The translations under genes and the position numbers were made by a program. Source: Albugo candida (Eukaryota; Oomycota; Peronosporomycetes; Albuginales; Albuginaceae). Taken from it: DNA of 64,000 nucleotides. The DNA is taken from contig CAJNAR010000018.1 of the NCBI GenBank assembly GCA_905220665.1, positions 228,496-292,495 on the forward strand, written 5' to 3'. Every line of letters begins with the position of its first letter. Position 1 is the stretch's first letter. The notes below the pieces were generated by a model. The model searched no databases. It was not told where the DNA came from and saw only the letters and a program-made list of their open reading frames with translations. Of the stretch, positions 31,894-41,360 are shown one piece after another.

Positions 31894-32581
31894 TCACGAG
31901 CAAATCAATGGAGCTGTCTGGTTCTTTGTCTCAGAATTCATGCTTGGAGAGATCGAAGCCAATCTGATTCCATTTGGTGCAATGGGAATGCAATTTTCTA
32001 TATCAGAACTCAGTATTTCCATCAAAGAAACATGCGAATGGATACGTACTGTACACTTGCCATTGAGGCTCATGCAATGCGAGCCAGAAAAACTGCAGCA
32101 GACATCCGCCAGAACACGAAGAAAAATTAATGGGAATTCGAGCTGGCGACGATGTAAAATGTCCAGCACAATTATCGTCATAGAAAACACGAGTTTCACC
32201 AAGCCACACTTCGCATGGACCCATATGCGATGCTACAAACCCTTCGCGGGTATCTGGATTCTCCCATACAATCGCATTATCCGCAGGAATTGGCTTTGGG
32301 GACGCATTGGGATTCGTGCTGCCGCAATACGGACCTTTATCTTTGAGGAAATCGCGCAGCGTACGGAATGGACTCGAAGCAAATGCGGTGAGGAACGTGG
32401 CGGTATTGTCTTTTGGAGATCCATCGAATTTGCCGCTGAAAGTCGGCGAAAACCGATCGATATAACTGGTTTTCATACCGGTGCCATCTTTGAATTCGGT
32501 CATTGGCGAGGTGATATATCCGTGTGACTGAACTTGAGGAAGGGCGAGGACCAGGACGAGGATGAAGAGAAAGAGTTTCAT
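31894..32581 (-). CDS. Secreted AA17-type lytic polysaccharide monooxygenase
   Basis: Exons 32581-32050 and 31997-31894 are joined over a 52-bp intron (GTACGTATCC...TGATATAG), giving 211 residues. Without splicing the frame would end in an unrelated tail; splicing restores WQVY|KNC. A 19-residue signal peptide (MKLFLFILVLVLALPQVQS) exposes His20 as the mature N-terminus, the hallmark of the copper histidine brace. A second brace His lies at about 119 (VASHMGPCEVW), with an aromatic candidate in LQFFWLALHEP. Other conserved pieces are FSGKFDGSP, CGSTNPNASPKPIPAD and NPDTREGF. The family is known from oomycetes, where secreted members oxidatively cleave pectic homogalacturonan in host walls. 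After YKNC comes a 32-residue Ser/Asn-rich tail. The assignment is strong; the substrate is taken from the family. Confidence 0.88.
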
Positions 32582-33080
32582 GGATGGATGTGGAGTATTA
32601 GAGAAATCGGAATGTGAAGGAAGCCGAAGGTTTGATGAGCGAAAGATTTCGACGATGAAACCGATGAAAAGTATTAGCGTGCGAGTTTATTGACATGCGG
32701 AGACGAAACGGATCACTTGCGTGCTAAAATGGGATGGATTCGCAATCGTTTCGCATGTAGACGCAATGGATTGCTCAGCGGTTTCCACGGGATCCTGCAA
32801 CGCGTTGGAGATGCATTTCTTCCCGGCGCATTGTCGGACGGTTACGTCAGCAATGATGCGGTATCGAACCGGTATTGGTTTCGAGAGACGATATCGTATC
32901 GGTATTGATTAGGGTGGCGATTGTGTATTTAGTAGTGTGCGAGGTCAGGTAGTAGGAAGGTTGTATGAAAGTGACTTTGTTGAAGTAGAATGATTGGTCA
33001 TGGAGGCAGACGGGCTAGTATTGAAGAGAGCTCTTCTTATTTGAGAACGCACTTATTGGAAGAAATCGGTTTGCTTCAAA
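32582..33080. promoter_or_regulatory. Divergent intergenic region between the AA17 gene and RPL34
   Basis: No gene is seen. The region must hold the promoters of the minus-strand monooxygenase and the plus-strand ribosomal protein gene. It contains two short imperfect direct repeats of ATCGxAxCGGTATTG near 32865-32910. No TATA box or CCAAT cluster stands out. Confidence 0.35.
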
Positions 33081-33550
33081 ATGGTTCGTGAAAGACGTGT
33101 ACAATTTCGTCGTCGCCATTCGTACGCGACGAAATCGAATAAGATCAAAGTTATCAAGACACCAGGTACAGACTTTCAACGTTGAAGAAGGCGACATATC
33201 ACGTATTCTATCTCTAGGTGGCAAACTTACCGCACAGTATCGCAAGAAACGTGCATCAGGTCCGAGTTGCGGTGATTGCAAGCAGTCTTTAAAAGGGGTA
33301 TGAACTGTACTGCAAACGACGGTATTCGATTGGTGTAAGACATATTATTCTTGTTGATGATTGGTAGATTGCACATTTACGCCCAAAAGAGTACAAGACG
33401 TTGAGCAAAACACAGCGGACCGTTTCAAGAGCGTACGGTGGCTCACGTTGTGCCAAATGCGTTCGACAACGTATTGTTCGCGCATTTTTAGTGGAAGAGC
33501 AAAAAATCGTCAAGAAAGTTCTTTTGGAAAAAATGAAACGAAAGAACTAG
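33081..33550 (+). CDS. RPL34: 60S ribosomal protein L34 (eL34)
   Basis: Three exons are read: 33081-33165, 33218-33297 and 33368-33550. The introns are 52 bp (GTACAG...CTCTAG) and 70 bp (GTATGA...GGTAG). The product is 115 residues, matching the family length. It begins with the basic [18 protein letters not shown] segment formed across the first junction. It continues with [25 protein letters not shown] and, after the second junction, [21 protein letters not shown], then [19 protein letters not shown]. The cysteines in SCGDC and CAKC form the zinc-binding site of eL34. It is a component of the large cytosolic ribosomal subunit. Confidence 0.95.
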
Positions 33551-33695
33551 ATTAAGTACGATAATACCACCGGTTCCTTCTCCTACACTGTTTAGTATAC
33601 TATTACCTTCTAGACCATGTGTATAGCCTGTATACTCTCTTGAGCTACAAACATAAATATAAACCGTTGAGAACTTTTCTGTTATCAAAGTCAAA

Positions 33696-34271
33696 ATGCA
33701 AAGAATGCGATTATCAGGCGTGAAAACGTGCAACATACCGAGTCCATTGCGACAATTGGCCATGTCAACGTCAACTGCCTCAAGCCCCTCTTCGTACACC
33801 CAGCGTCAAGCGCGTTTGGGTCGTCCCGTATCCCCACACGTTCAAATTTACGCCATGCCGATTACAGCGGTTTCTTCGATTACGAATCGGATCACCGGAG
33901 TTGGGCTTTCTGTAGGCTTCCTTGCTGCAAGCTCATATGCACTGGTGGGAGGCGATGTACCGTCACTCATTCATTCAGCTCAGGTCAGCATTCCCGCGTT
34001 CACTCCGCTCTCCAAGCTTCTTGTTGCCTTCCCAATATCGTACCATACACTTGCGGCCATACGGCATATGGTAAGGTTATCTGCGTAATTTATGAGATAT
34101 GTATGGTTATAAGTGTAATTCTCGCACTAATAGGTATGGGATAAACGACCAGAGCTGATTAACAACAAAGACTCCCCAAGAAGTAGCTATGCACTATTCA
34201 GTGCTTCTGTGGTGATTGCGCTCTCCGCGTCCATGTATACGATTCCGCAGAAGGAATCTGATTCTGACTGA
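33696..34271 (+). CDS. SDHC: Succinate dehydrogenase cytochrome b560 subunit (mitochondrial)
   Basis: Exons 33696-34070 and 34134-34271 are joined over a 63-bp intron (GTAAGG...CTAATAG), giving 170 residues. The N-terminal 45 residues are rich in R, S and T without acidic residues, as in a mitochondrial presequence. The body starts with RPVSPHVQIYAMPITAVSSITNRITGVGL, matching the SPHLxIY...SxxHRxTG entry of SDHC, with N replacing the usual H. Three hydrophobic helices follow. The heme-ligand region SYHTLAAIRHMVWD is formed across the splice junction. It anchors complex II in the inner membrane and helps bind ubiquinone and heme. Neighbours on both sides are unrelated housekeeping genes. Confidence 0.9.
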
Positions 34272-34351
34272 CACTCGGAAAAGAAACATTTATGATTGGT
34301 AGCAATCGAATCGAAGATTCCTTATTATAACCAATCCTAACATAAATACGT

Positions 34352-35033
34352 TTGCATATTCTCAACATGCTCAATGGATCGCCGCTCCTTGAACGCGCAG
34401 TTTCTGATCGATTCCAAGCACATCCAGTAGCGACTGCTGAGTCCTCACCCTCACGAACAAACTCTTCAAGAAATGTGACTGGAAGTAGCGTTTCTGCTGT
34501 CACACTATCAGAGGAATTAAAACAACAGAAAGAGTGGAAAAATGCAATCGTTTTTCTGGAAGATGGGACGGTTTTAGCATCCACCTTCACACCCAGAAAG
34601 GAAGAAATCACGTATGTAAGCTTCTTTAGTCTTCAGTGCGCTCATACAGCCACTACATAGCGCTTGGACAAAGTTGTTTCTGAGACGTGAAGATACAATA
34701 GCATCGGGAATCATTTTATCCAATGAGCAGTACGATGTCCATCGGTACGTCCATCGGGGATTTGCCTAGAATCAATCACTAGGTACGTTTGATAGGTATC
34801 ATCCACCGCTTATTTACGGAAGACGTGGTGACGCACTTAACGAACAAACAGAAGGAATTGCTATCTGTAAACTTGAACGACCTACAAAACAGCCGATTTA
34901 CTGCTTGATCACGTACTCTCATCCGACGCTATCTGCCCGAGCAGTTCCGCAATTACGTGACTTTTGCCAAACATGTACGAAATTCAACAATTCATTTACC
35001 AATTCGTCTAATTGTGTCATTTGCAAATCGTAA
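34352..35033 (+). CDS. Profilin-like protein
   Basis: Exons 34352-34611, 34661-34744 and 34796-35033 (introns of 49 and 51 bp) give 193 residues. The first 65 or so residues are Ser/Thr-rich and disordered. From about residue 65 the order of elements follows a profilin fold: WKNAIVFLEDGTVLAS, then a helix and IASGIILSNEQYDVHR, then PPLIYGRRGDALNEQTEGIAIC, then IYCLITYSHPTLSARAVPQL. A cysteine-containing tail (CQTCTKF...CVICKS) ends the protein. Profilins bind actin and polyproline. This member is diverged, longer at the N-terminus than a canonical profilin (about 130 residues), and has an unusual Cys pair tail. For the second intron, an AG at 34781-34782 would lead to a stop, so the AG at 34794-34795 was chosen. 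A second possible start is the Met at 34367. Confidence 0.6.
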
Positions 35034-35099
35034 AAGTGACAAATCTTTCGTAAAATATACGTCTTCACAGAATTTTGAATGCACCACACAAAATGTCGA

Positions 35100-36506
35100 C
35101 TATCGTCGCGTTTTGCTTCGCGTTGACCGCTTGTTTTTCTTCTCCGGCAAGTTTGAGGTGAATAACGAGCTGTTGGAGCTTCCGAAGCCACTTGCAGGTA
35201 CTGTGGGCGCCGATGACGTCAGAGGATTGGTGTTAAAGCCAAATGACGGGGTCGTTGTATTCGCTGCTTGAGCTGGTTTCCCAAAATCGAATGTCACATG
35301 CTTCGTAGAAGCATTTGAAGTGGGAAGGGATCCAGCAGCGAACATATTTTGTCCCATCGTGCTTGGAATCGTGAAATTATTTGTTGTCGGAATGGCCATA
35401 TTGGGTGCGGCCGGCGGCTGTGACGCAGATAAAAGCGACGGCGCCACTGTTGTTTTAAAGCGGATGTTGTCGAGCGTTTGCCGACGTTCCTGTTCGGCGT
35501 GATTTCGTTTCTGAGAATGCTCAAAGGGATTTTTAAACGTTTCTGCTGCAAGCACGTCGCCATGTTTGATCAAATCTTGCTTCATTTTCGCGAGGAATTG
35601 ATTGCGCAACTTTTCATTTCGTTCGTGAATTGTAGCCACTAATGAGGCGACCTTCATGAAAGCTGTATTTTGTTGGACGAAAATCTCGTGAAATGTATCT
35701 GTCGTAATTGGTTGAGACTTGTTTTGTTCGCTTTCAGATTGGTCGATATTAGAAGTGTTTGGTGTCTTGGAATCGTTGGATTGGAAGCAGAGTTGTAATT
35801 CTTCGATTTGCTTTTTCAACAAACTCATTCGGCTCTCAAAAGCCTCGTAGAGTTTCCAGTAAAACGGTGACGGTGTATGTACGTTTCGCGCAATCTGTGC
35901 AAGCGGTGTATTTCCAGTCTGTTTATCCATGTTACTGCGCATTATCAAGGACGCTTCATCCACTTGAAGTACCGTATGTTTTACGTCTTTTCCGATATGA
36001 TGTGCAAAGGAATTTTGTCGGGCTAAAATGTGCTGACGACTTTGTACCATTTGTGAGAGTTTTGATAAACGATTTTTCAATTGCACTAAATTTTCCGACG
36101 ACACTGACTGCAAGAACATTTCCAATTGATCCTGTTCTTTCAGAAAAGCCTGAAAAGCGATGATATTTTCCTTCACATCGTTTGGAAGGTCTTCAAATAA
36201 GGTTTCTAAGGTTATGGGAGGCTGGGGGGTTGGCGTGCCTAGGAAAGAGCCACTAGTGGATGGTGTCGATGTATTAAAACCAAAAGGCGATGTAAATGTA
36301 GAGGTCGATGCATTGGTAGGATTCGTATTCCAACCAGAACCAAAAGCAAACGGTTTGGAGGTGGAACTGAACGCGCTAGTGGAAGAAGACACAGTCGAAG
36401 GATTACCAAATTGAAAACCTATAATCTCCTTCAGCTATCAAAGAAAATACGCAGAGGGATGCGCACACGTACCGGACGAAAGCGGAGTTGAGAATGAGAA
36501 TGACAT
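35100..36506 (-). CDS. NUP58: FG-nucleoporin Nup58
   Basis: Exon 1 is 36506-36473 and exon 2 is 36418-35100, with a 54-bp intron (GTACGTGTGC...ATTATAG), giving 450 residues. The short first exon (MSFSFSTPLSSG) joins FQFGNPSTVSS, adding an FG repeat that supports the splice. FG-type repeats flank both ends (FAFGSGW, PFGFNT, FDFGKP, SFGFNT, SGFGSS). The middle, about residues 80-240, is helical. It contains the Nup58/45 pattern AFQAFLKEQDQLEMF and, after a Q/S-rich helix, NVHTPSPFYWKLYEAFESRM then LLKKQIEELQLCF. In the nuclear pore, Nup58 sits in the central channel with Nup54 and Nup62. The C-terminus is basic (KKNKRSTRSKTRR). Confidence 0.85.
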
Positions 36507-36656
36507 TGACAAATAGAAATAGTGGACTCCAAGCAAAAGAGCTTACAGTATGTTCTCAATTAAAGACCTCACTACATAGTCGCATACTTTCTCGAAATGA
36601 TTTGATAGAGGTTGTACAACCGAAAGTGCCTTTTTCCTCTTTCATCACCGTTTTGC

Positions 36657-37424
36657 TCATCTTTTCGCAAAGCTTATCTTCAATACGTCGGTGGATGTCA
36701 GCTTGAATCCATATAAACCTTGAAGAGCGACAGAAGCTTGTGATTCATCGCCAAATTCTACAAATGCCAAATTCTTCCCCGGCACCATGCGTACCTCCTA
36801 CCGAAAAACGCTCAATAAAAGACCGCAAGCGATCGATATTAAATTGAATTGTACCTTAAAGCCATGATATTGCTCGAATAAAACCCGCAACATGTCTTGA
36901 TTGCAAGATGGTGGCAAGTCTTGCAAGAATAAAATGTGGTGTGGAAAATTCTGTGATTGACGTGGAGGCGGTGGAGGTGGTGCCATTGCTCTTTTTCCTT
37001 CTCGTGTCTCGTCATCCATTTTTGAAGAATTCGGTGCGTCTCGTGTCCGTTTTTCGCGTGGAGTGAATGTTCCATCTCTTCGCGCGATAACATCGGATTC
37101 CTGTTTTGCAAACTGTACGATCAAATTTTTTTCAAAAAAGGTAGTGTTATTCATGGATCGGAGCGCGTTTGAAGCACTCGGAACATCGTCAAATGTGACC
37201 CACGCTTGTCCACGAAGAAATCGTGCTTTGAACATAGCAATTTCGAGAATTTTACCGAATTGAGAGAATGATGCGTATAAACTTTGCTTTTGACGGTCTG
37301 GTTTGATTTTATCGTTTAAATTGTGGATGTAGAGTGTGTGTATAGGTGGATTGTCTTCCATTTTTGACGATTTAGAAGCATTTTCGGTCGGGCAAGCTTC
37401 CGAATTGAGTGGATCCGCACCCAT
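36657..37424 (-). CDS. U1A/U2B''-type spliceosomal RNA-binding protein
   Basis: Exons 37424-36855 and 36797-36657 (57-bp intron, GTACAATTTA...CGGTAG) give 236 residues. There are two RRM domains. The first (about residues 28-105) starts LYIHNLNDKIKPDRQKQSLY with the RNP1-like RGQAWVTFDD, the typical N-terminal RRM of the SNRPA/SNRPB2 family, which binds the U1 or U2 snRNA loop. A linker with a run of six prolines follows. The second RRM (about 160-236) starts HILFLQDLPP and is completed across the intron: HGFK|EVRMVPGKNLAFVEFGD. One such protein commonly serves both U1 and U2 in non-vertebrates; which one here cannot be told. The first RRM has R-F-L-R-G-Q-A for the usual K-M-R-G-Q-A. Confidence 0.9.
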
Positions 37425-38157
37425 TCTGTGCCGTAATGCGAGGTACGGTACATCACAGAGAAATCACAGTGCTTCACAATGAACAGATTCAAAAGGGTTT
37501 TCAGGGTTCGAATTTTGATAGCCAAAATACGATAATGGGAACGACAGTGGCTATGGCGCCGAGTACTATAAAATGCAGTTTTAATTCGATGCACACAACT
37601 TTAACTGGTGGGTATACATCTGAGAAGGAAGTAAGACTGCAACTTCGACCTTTGTCCATTCATAAGTGCGTTTCGGAAGAATTTGCAACTTTTGACAATC
37701 AAAATGAAGTATTGCCGTATGAAGCTACTCATCATAAAGGAACCGATAGAATTCACCCACTTCCTTGGTTTCGGAGTCCGATGCCGATTGGACCTTCACG
37801 GCGTTGCAATAGCGACGGAAACTTGCAACATTATAATCTTTCACACAAGCGACGGGGTACACACACATCATTGTTAAGTTCGGCAACCCGTTCTCGCGTA
37901 CCATCGACAAAATGGTTGGCTTGGGAAGATTCAGTGTGGAGTACACTGTGGTACACTTTTCGACATTCATGCGCGATGTGCTGGTCAAGCACAATGAAAG
38001 AAGAGTGTATGCTGCAGCGAGACCATGCTGCGTCGTGGGCCTAAGCACCAATCGCGATCCGATCTGAAAAAGCCGTACCGCAGTCATGGTACATTGAGGG
38101 AGTATCGTTACTTCAAAGTGCGCTTGTCATTTAAATTCATTATATGTTCCCTTGTAG
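37425..38157. other. Unresolved coding-like block between two minus-strand genes
   Basis: Several frames are open here and no gene model is convincing. On the plus strand one frame (37409-38041) is open for 211 codons but its second half has an unnatural composition. A better-looking reading runs in two other plus frames. The first is FTHFLGFGVRCRLDLHGVAI to IIIFHTSDG at about 37735-37855. The second, one base shifted, runs from KFGNPFSRTIDKMVGLGRFS through VVHFSTFMRDVLVKHNERRV to a TGA at 38063-38065. A 49-bp GTAAGA...GGAAG intron at about 37632-37680 could lead into the first. The minus strand also has a 120-codon frame (38087-37725). The block may be a spliced small gene or a gene with one frameshift; the family is unknown. 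Confidence 0.3.
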
Positions 38158-39041
38158 TCAAATGTAATAAATTCGATAGATTGTTCGCGCAATTGGCAAT
38201 TCGCCGTTGTAAAACGCTGTCTCAATCATTAATTTCCCACTAGGTCATAGAACGATTGGAACTCGCGATCGAAATTTTTGTATATGATACGAACCTTATG
38301 GTACTAGGATCCAACATGTTACCCCTTCCAGCTGATTCAATACTTTGTTGCCATGTATTTGTGGATCCCGGAATCACAAACCCAAAAGTAAATCGCCACT
38401 CTGTATACCGAACTTAACATATGCAACATGCACCGTACACAGTGTACCTTCAAAGCAGCTTCCGTTGAGATAAACTCGTTGTTCTAACCGAAAATGCTCG
38501 ATTTCTTCGGTTGAAGTGAAATTTATTTCTCTGGTGACTGTACCACATTGGAGTATCTCTTCTGGTATACGCGCTAATACACGAATCACGTCAATTAAAA
38601 ACTTGATTCATGTTGTGTCTCGTCAACTTTCCTTCTTGTTCGATACGAAAAACGTCTTCACTCCTAGAACCGTACTTTAGAATAACGAATGTGTTTATTG
38701 ATACGTAAAGAAACCATTCATCCGTTTGCCACAAAACTTTTCCGGTCTCTTCACATCGCATATTCATGAAATTTCTTACAATCAAAAAAGTATAAATCAA
38801 TTTGAAATGTGGTAGTAGACGCCTCGTACATCCTTAAGCCTTTGCAAATTTGTTGCGCACGCTGATTCATAGAAACTTCAATTCGACCAGCCTTTGGTTC
38901 GTGAAGCTGTTTCCATTCCTCCTCGACCTCCGAATCCAATTTGGCTTCCTCATTCGCGATAGCGTTTCCTTTCGTCAGCGTCGGTTGTAAACGTTTAACT
39001 TTCTGAAAATAATAGGTGGATTCAGTGTTCTTACTTTCCAT
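38158..39041 (-). CDS. PDE6D: PDE6-delta-like prenyl-binding (GDI-like) protein
   Basis: Six exons are read on the minus strand: 39041-38830, 38774-38715, 38663-about 38632, about 38573-38448, 38400-38295 and 38239-38158. Introns are 47-58 bp. Splicing rebuilds GLRINFMNMRCEETGKVLWQ, then TDEWSEDVF..., then ARIPEEILQCGTVTREINFT, then EHFRLEQRVYLNGSCFE|EW, FGFVIPGSTNTWQQSIESAG and ML...GKLMIETAFYNGEL...RIYYI. These are the core motifs of PDE6-delta, a beta-sandwich that extracts prenylated small GTPases from membranes and carries cargo to cilia or flagella. The N-terminus is about 45 residues longer than in animals. The third-to-fourth exon junction is not resolved: the homology-preferred join lacks a GT donor, and a GTATCG donor would leave a 17-bp micro-exon. 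Confidence 0.82.
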
Positions 39042-39240
39042 GCGTGCTCAACGGTGATATAACAATTCACCTCAACTCCAAACAGTCACATTTTACTCAA
39101 CACAACAGCGACATATGAGGGCACCTCCAAATACGAAAGTAGTGAACTAAACGAACGTAATAAGATCGCTATCAGATTTAGTAAAAGGATGTTTCGTGCC
39201 AAATAAACACTTTTGACATTTGACTTATGCGAATTAGAGC

Positions 39241-40022
39241 TTAAGAGCGCGATCTGCGTCGATGGGTCCGACGAGATGAAGTTCGAGAGCGAGATCGAGA
39301 TTTTGATCGCGAGGCCGATCGACGTCTGCGGCGTGCAGGAGACGGAGACCTTGATCGAGAAGAAGATCGTGATCGGGATGGGGATCGCGAACGAGCATTT
39401 GATCGAGATGATGAACGTTCTCGACGAACGCGTACTGTTCTCCCATCAAGCTTTGACCGATCGAGTTTTCGTATCGCTCGTTCCATTTCGTCATACGTTG
39501 CGAATGAACCCACACCGTTCCCTGAGTGATCTACATTTGTGTGGACCACATCTCCACCTCTGCGGAAGAAATCTTTGAGGTCTTGCCAGCTAATTTTCGA
39601 GGATAAATTTGACACGGTGACCCGATATTGGGTGCCAAATCGTTTGTTGGATGACGTATCACGCGTTTGGTTTGGTCCGCTACGTGAGATTTCGACTCGG
39701 ATTTTAGATCCGAGAAGCTCAATGCTATATACACGATATCGTCAGACCAGGTGAAGAGAGATGGAAATGTAGACGTACCCGTTGGACTCACGGACGGCAT
39801 CATCAGCTCCTTGCGAGTCTTCGTATTCCTAAATTTGTGTAAACGCTTATGTGAGTACTCGTAAATACGTTTGGTAGTGTGATGTACAATGAAAGCGAAT
39901 GCCGGTGGTCGTGATGGCACCTTCAGACGGATGCAAGCTATTTGACCATGTTTTGCGAAATGCGAACGGAGAGTTTCTTCATCAATTTCTGTGGGAAGGT
40001 TTCCTACGAATATCGCCGTCAT
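39241..40022 (-). CDS. SR splicing factor, SRSF1/ASF-SF2 type
   Basis: Exons 40022-39888, 39828-39779 and 39724-39241 (introns 59 and 54 bp) give 222 residues. RRM1 opens TAIFVGNLPTEIDEETLRSH and is completed across the first junction (FAFI|EYEDSQGADDAVRESNG). RRM2 carries SWQDLKDFFRRGG, the signature heptapeptide SWQDLKD of SRSF1-type proteins. From about residue 167 to the end runs an RS domain with alternating R and S (SRSRSPSPARRRRRSASRSK). Such proteins bind exonic enhancers and recruit U1 and U2AF in constitutive and regulated splicing; the RS part is phosphorylated by SRPK/CLK kinases. A U1A/U2B'' gene lies 1.8 kb away on the same strand. Confidence 0.93.
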
Positions 40023-40237
40023 TGGCTCGCTGATTTAATGTGACGGAAACGTGAACGCTTCGTCGTGACGCGATCCACACACAAAATAAGAGTCCACATT
40101 GTTAAGTACTGTGAGCTTTTTTTTAGAAGACTCCTTAGTAACGGGTCGAAACCCGCTGAAGAATGTGTAATGGGTATACACTATACATCCAAATTGCAGA
40201 AGAATTGACTACAATTCAGAAATAACTGTTGCACGAA

Positions 40238-41214
40238 ATGAGTTGCACCGCGCAAGCCGAAAAGCTCAAAGTCAAAGGGAATGAGTGCTTCCAACGAGAG
40301 AAATATCGAGCCGCCATAGAGTTCTACACGAAAGCGATGGTATAATCATCTAACTTAATATATTGCCCAGTTCTCAATTAATGTTTGAACGATAGTCTTT
40401 GGATGCAAATCAAACGATTTACTACACAAATCGAGCCTTATGTTACTCAAAGGTAGTTCTTCGCTCAGCAACCTTCGATCCACACTCACATCAATGGATT
40501 AGCTTGAAGATTGGAGTGCGTGCTCCAAAGATTGCAAGCAAGCTCTTATACATGACGCAATGAACCCCAAACCAGCATACCTATTGGGTCTTTGTAGCAT
40601 CAAAATGAATCGATACGAAGAAGCTGTGGATTCCTTCTCTTCTGCACTCATTCTCGCAGAAAAATCCCTAAAGCCTAAAGAGTTCCAAAACGAGATTCTT
40701 GTCCAATTGTTGCGCGCAAAGAAAAAGCATTGGGAAGAGAATAAAAACGCCTCAATGGAAAAACATATCGACTTAAAATCGAAATTTTACAAATTTGTAC
40801 AGCGTCAGAGTTTGCTTCAATCGCAGGATAGTGTAGAATCAGAGAATCAGAATGACATTGATCTGATAACCGCATATGTGGAGCACATGGCGATTGCGTA
40901 TGAGAATACATTCCATCCAGGCGACATTCCAGATCACCTCACATGTCCAATCAGCTTAGAAATCATGCAGGATCCAGTAATCACACCGAGCGGCATTTCG
41001 TACGTGATGCGTGTCCTTTTGCATAGTTAACTGAATGTTTGTATCGGTTTTCAGATATGAACGTAGTCAAATCGAGTTACACATCAATAAAAACGGACCC
41101 GTCGAGCCAATCACACGCCAGAAACTCACAACAGATATGTTACGACCAAATAATGGTCTTCGTGATGCTATTCAAGAATATCTTCACGCGCATCCGTGGG
41201 CGTTTGAATCGTAA
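40238..41214 (+). CDS. STUB1: CHIP-type TPR/U-box E3 ubiquitin ligase
   Basis: Four exons (40238-40339, 40396-40452, 40503-40999 and 41055-41214; introns 56, 50 and 55 bp) give 271 residues. Three TPR motifs fill about residues 3-110 (AEKLKVKGNECFQREKYRAA; TIYYTNRALCYSK|LEDWS; PAYLLGLCSIKMNRYEEAVD). A charged helical middle with DLKSKFYKF follows, then a U-box from about residue 195: HLTCPISLEIMQDPVITPSG, then S|YERSQIELHI, then NGPVEPITRQ. The last residues LRDAIQEYLHAHPWAFES close the box. CHIP binds the C-terminal EEVD of Hsp70 and Hsp90 through its TPRs and ubiquitinates misfolded clients. It is slightly shorter than the animal protein (about 303). Confidence 0.93.
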
Positions 41215-41360
41215 CAGTAATGATGTATCAATCAATTAGAATGCAGCCATCTTATTTTGAACCAATCCCGTTCAGACAAGACCGTGCATCAGCAGTCTTT
41301 ATATGATAGTTTCTCCTTAGTATAATTTTATAATGCAACCTTTCATCATATCATAAAATT

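Noticed and set aside
31817..32527. 236-codon plus-strand frame
   Set aside because: It lies antisense to the AA17 monooxygenase, whose signal peptide, motifs and splicing are clear; the plus product has no natural motif.
37409..38044. 211-codon plus-strand frame starting inside the U1A/U2B'' gene
   Set aside because: The start lies antisense to a sure gene, and the second half is Trp/Ser/Arg-rich with no motif. It is kept only as part of an unresolved block.
38240..38400. Plus-strand coding-like reading ERLELAIEIFVYDTN
   Set aside because: It is the antisense of PDE6-delta exons 5-6 and the intron between them; the minus reading matches conserved motifs of that family.
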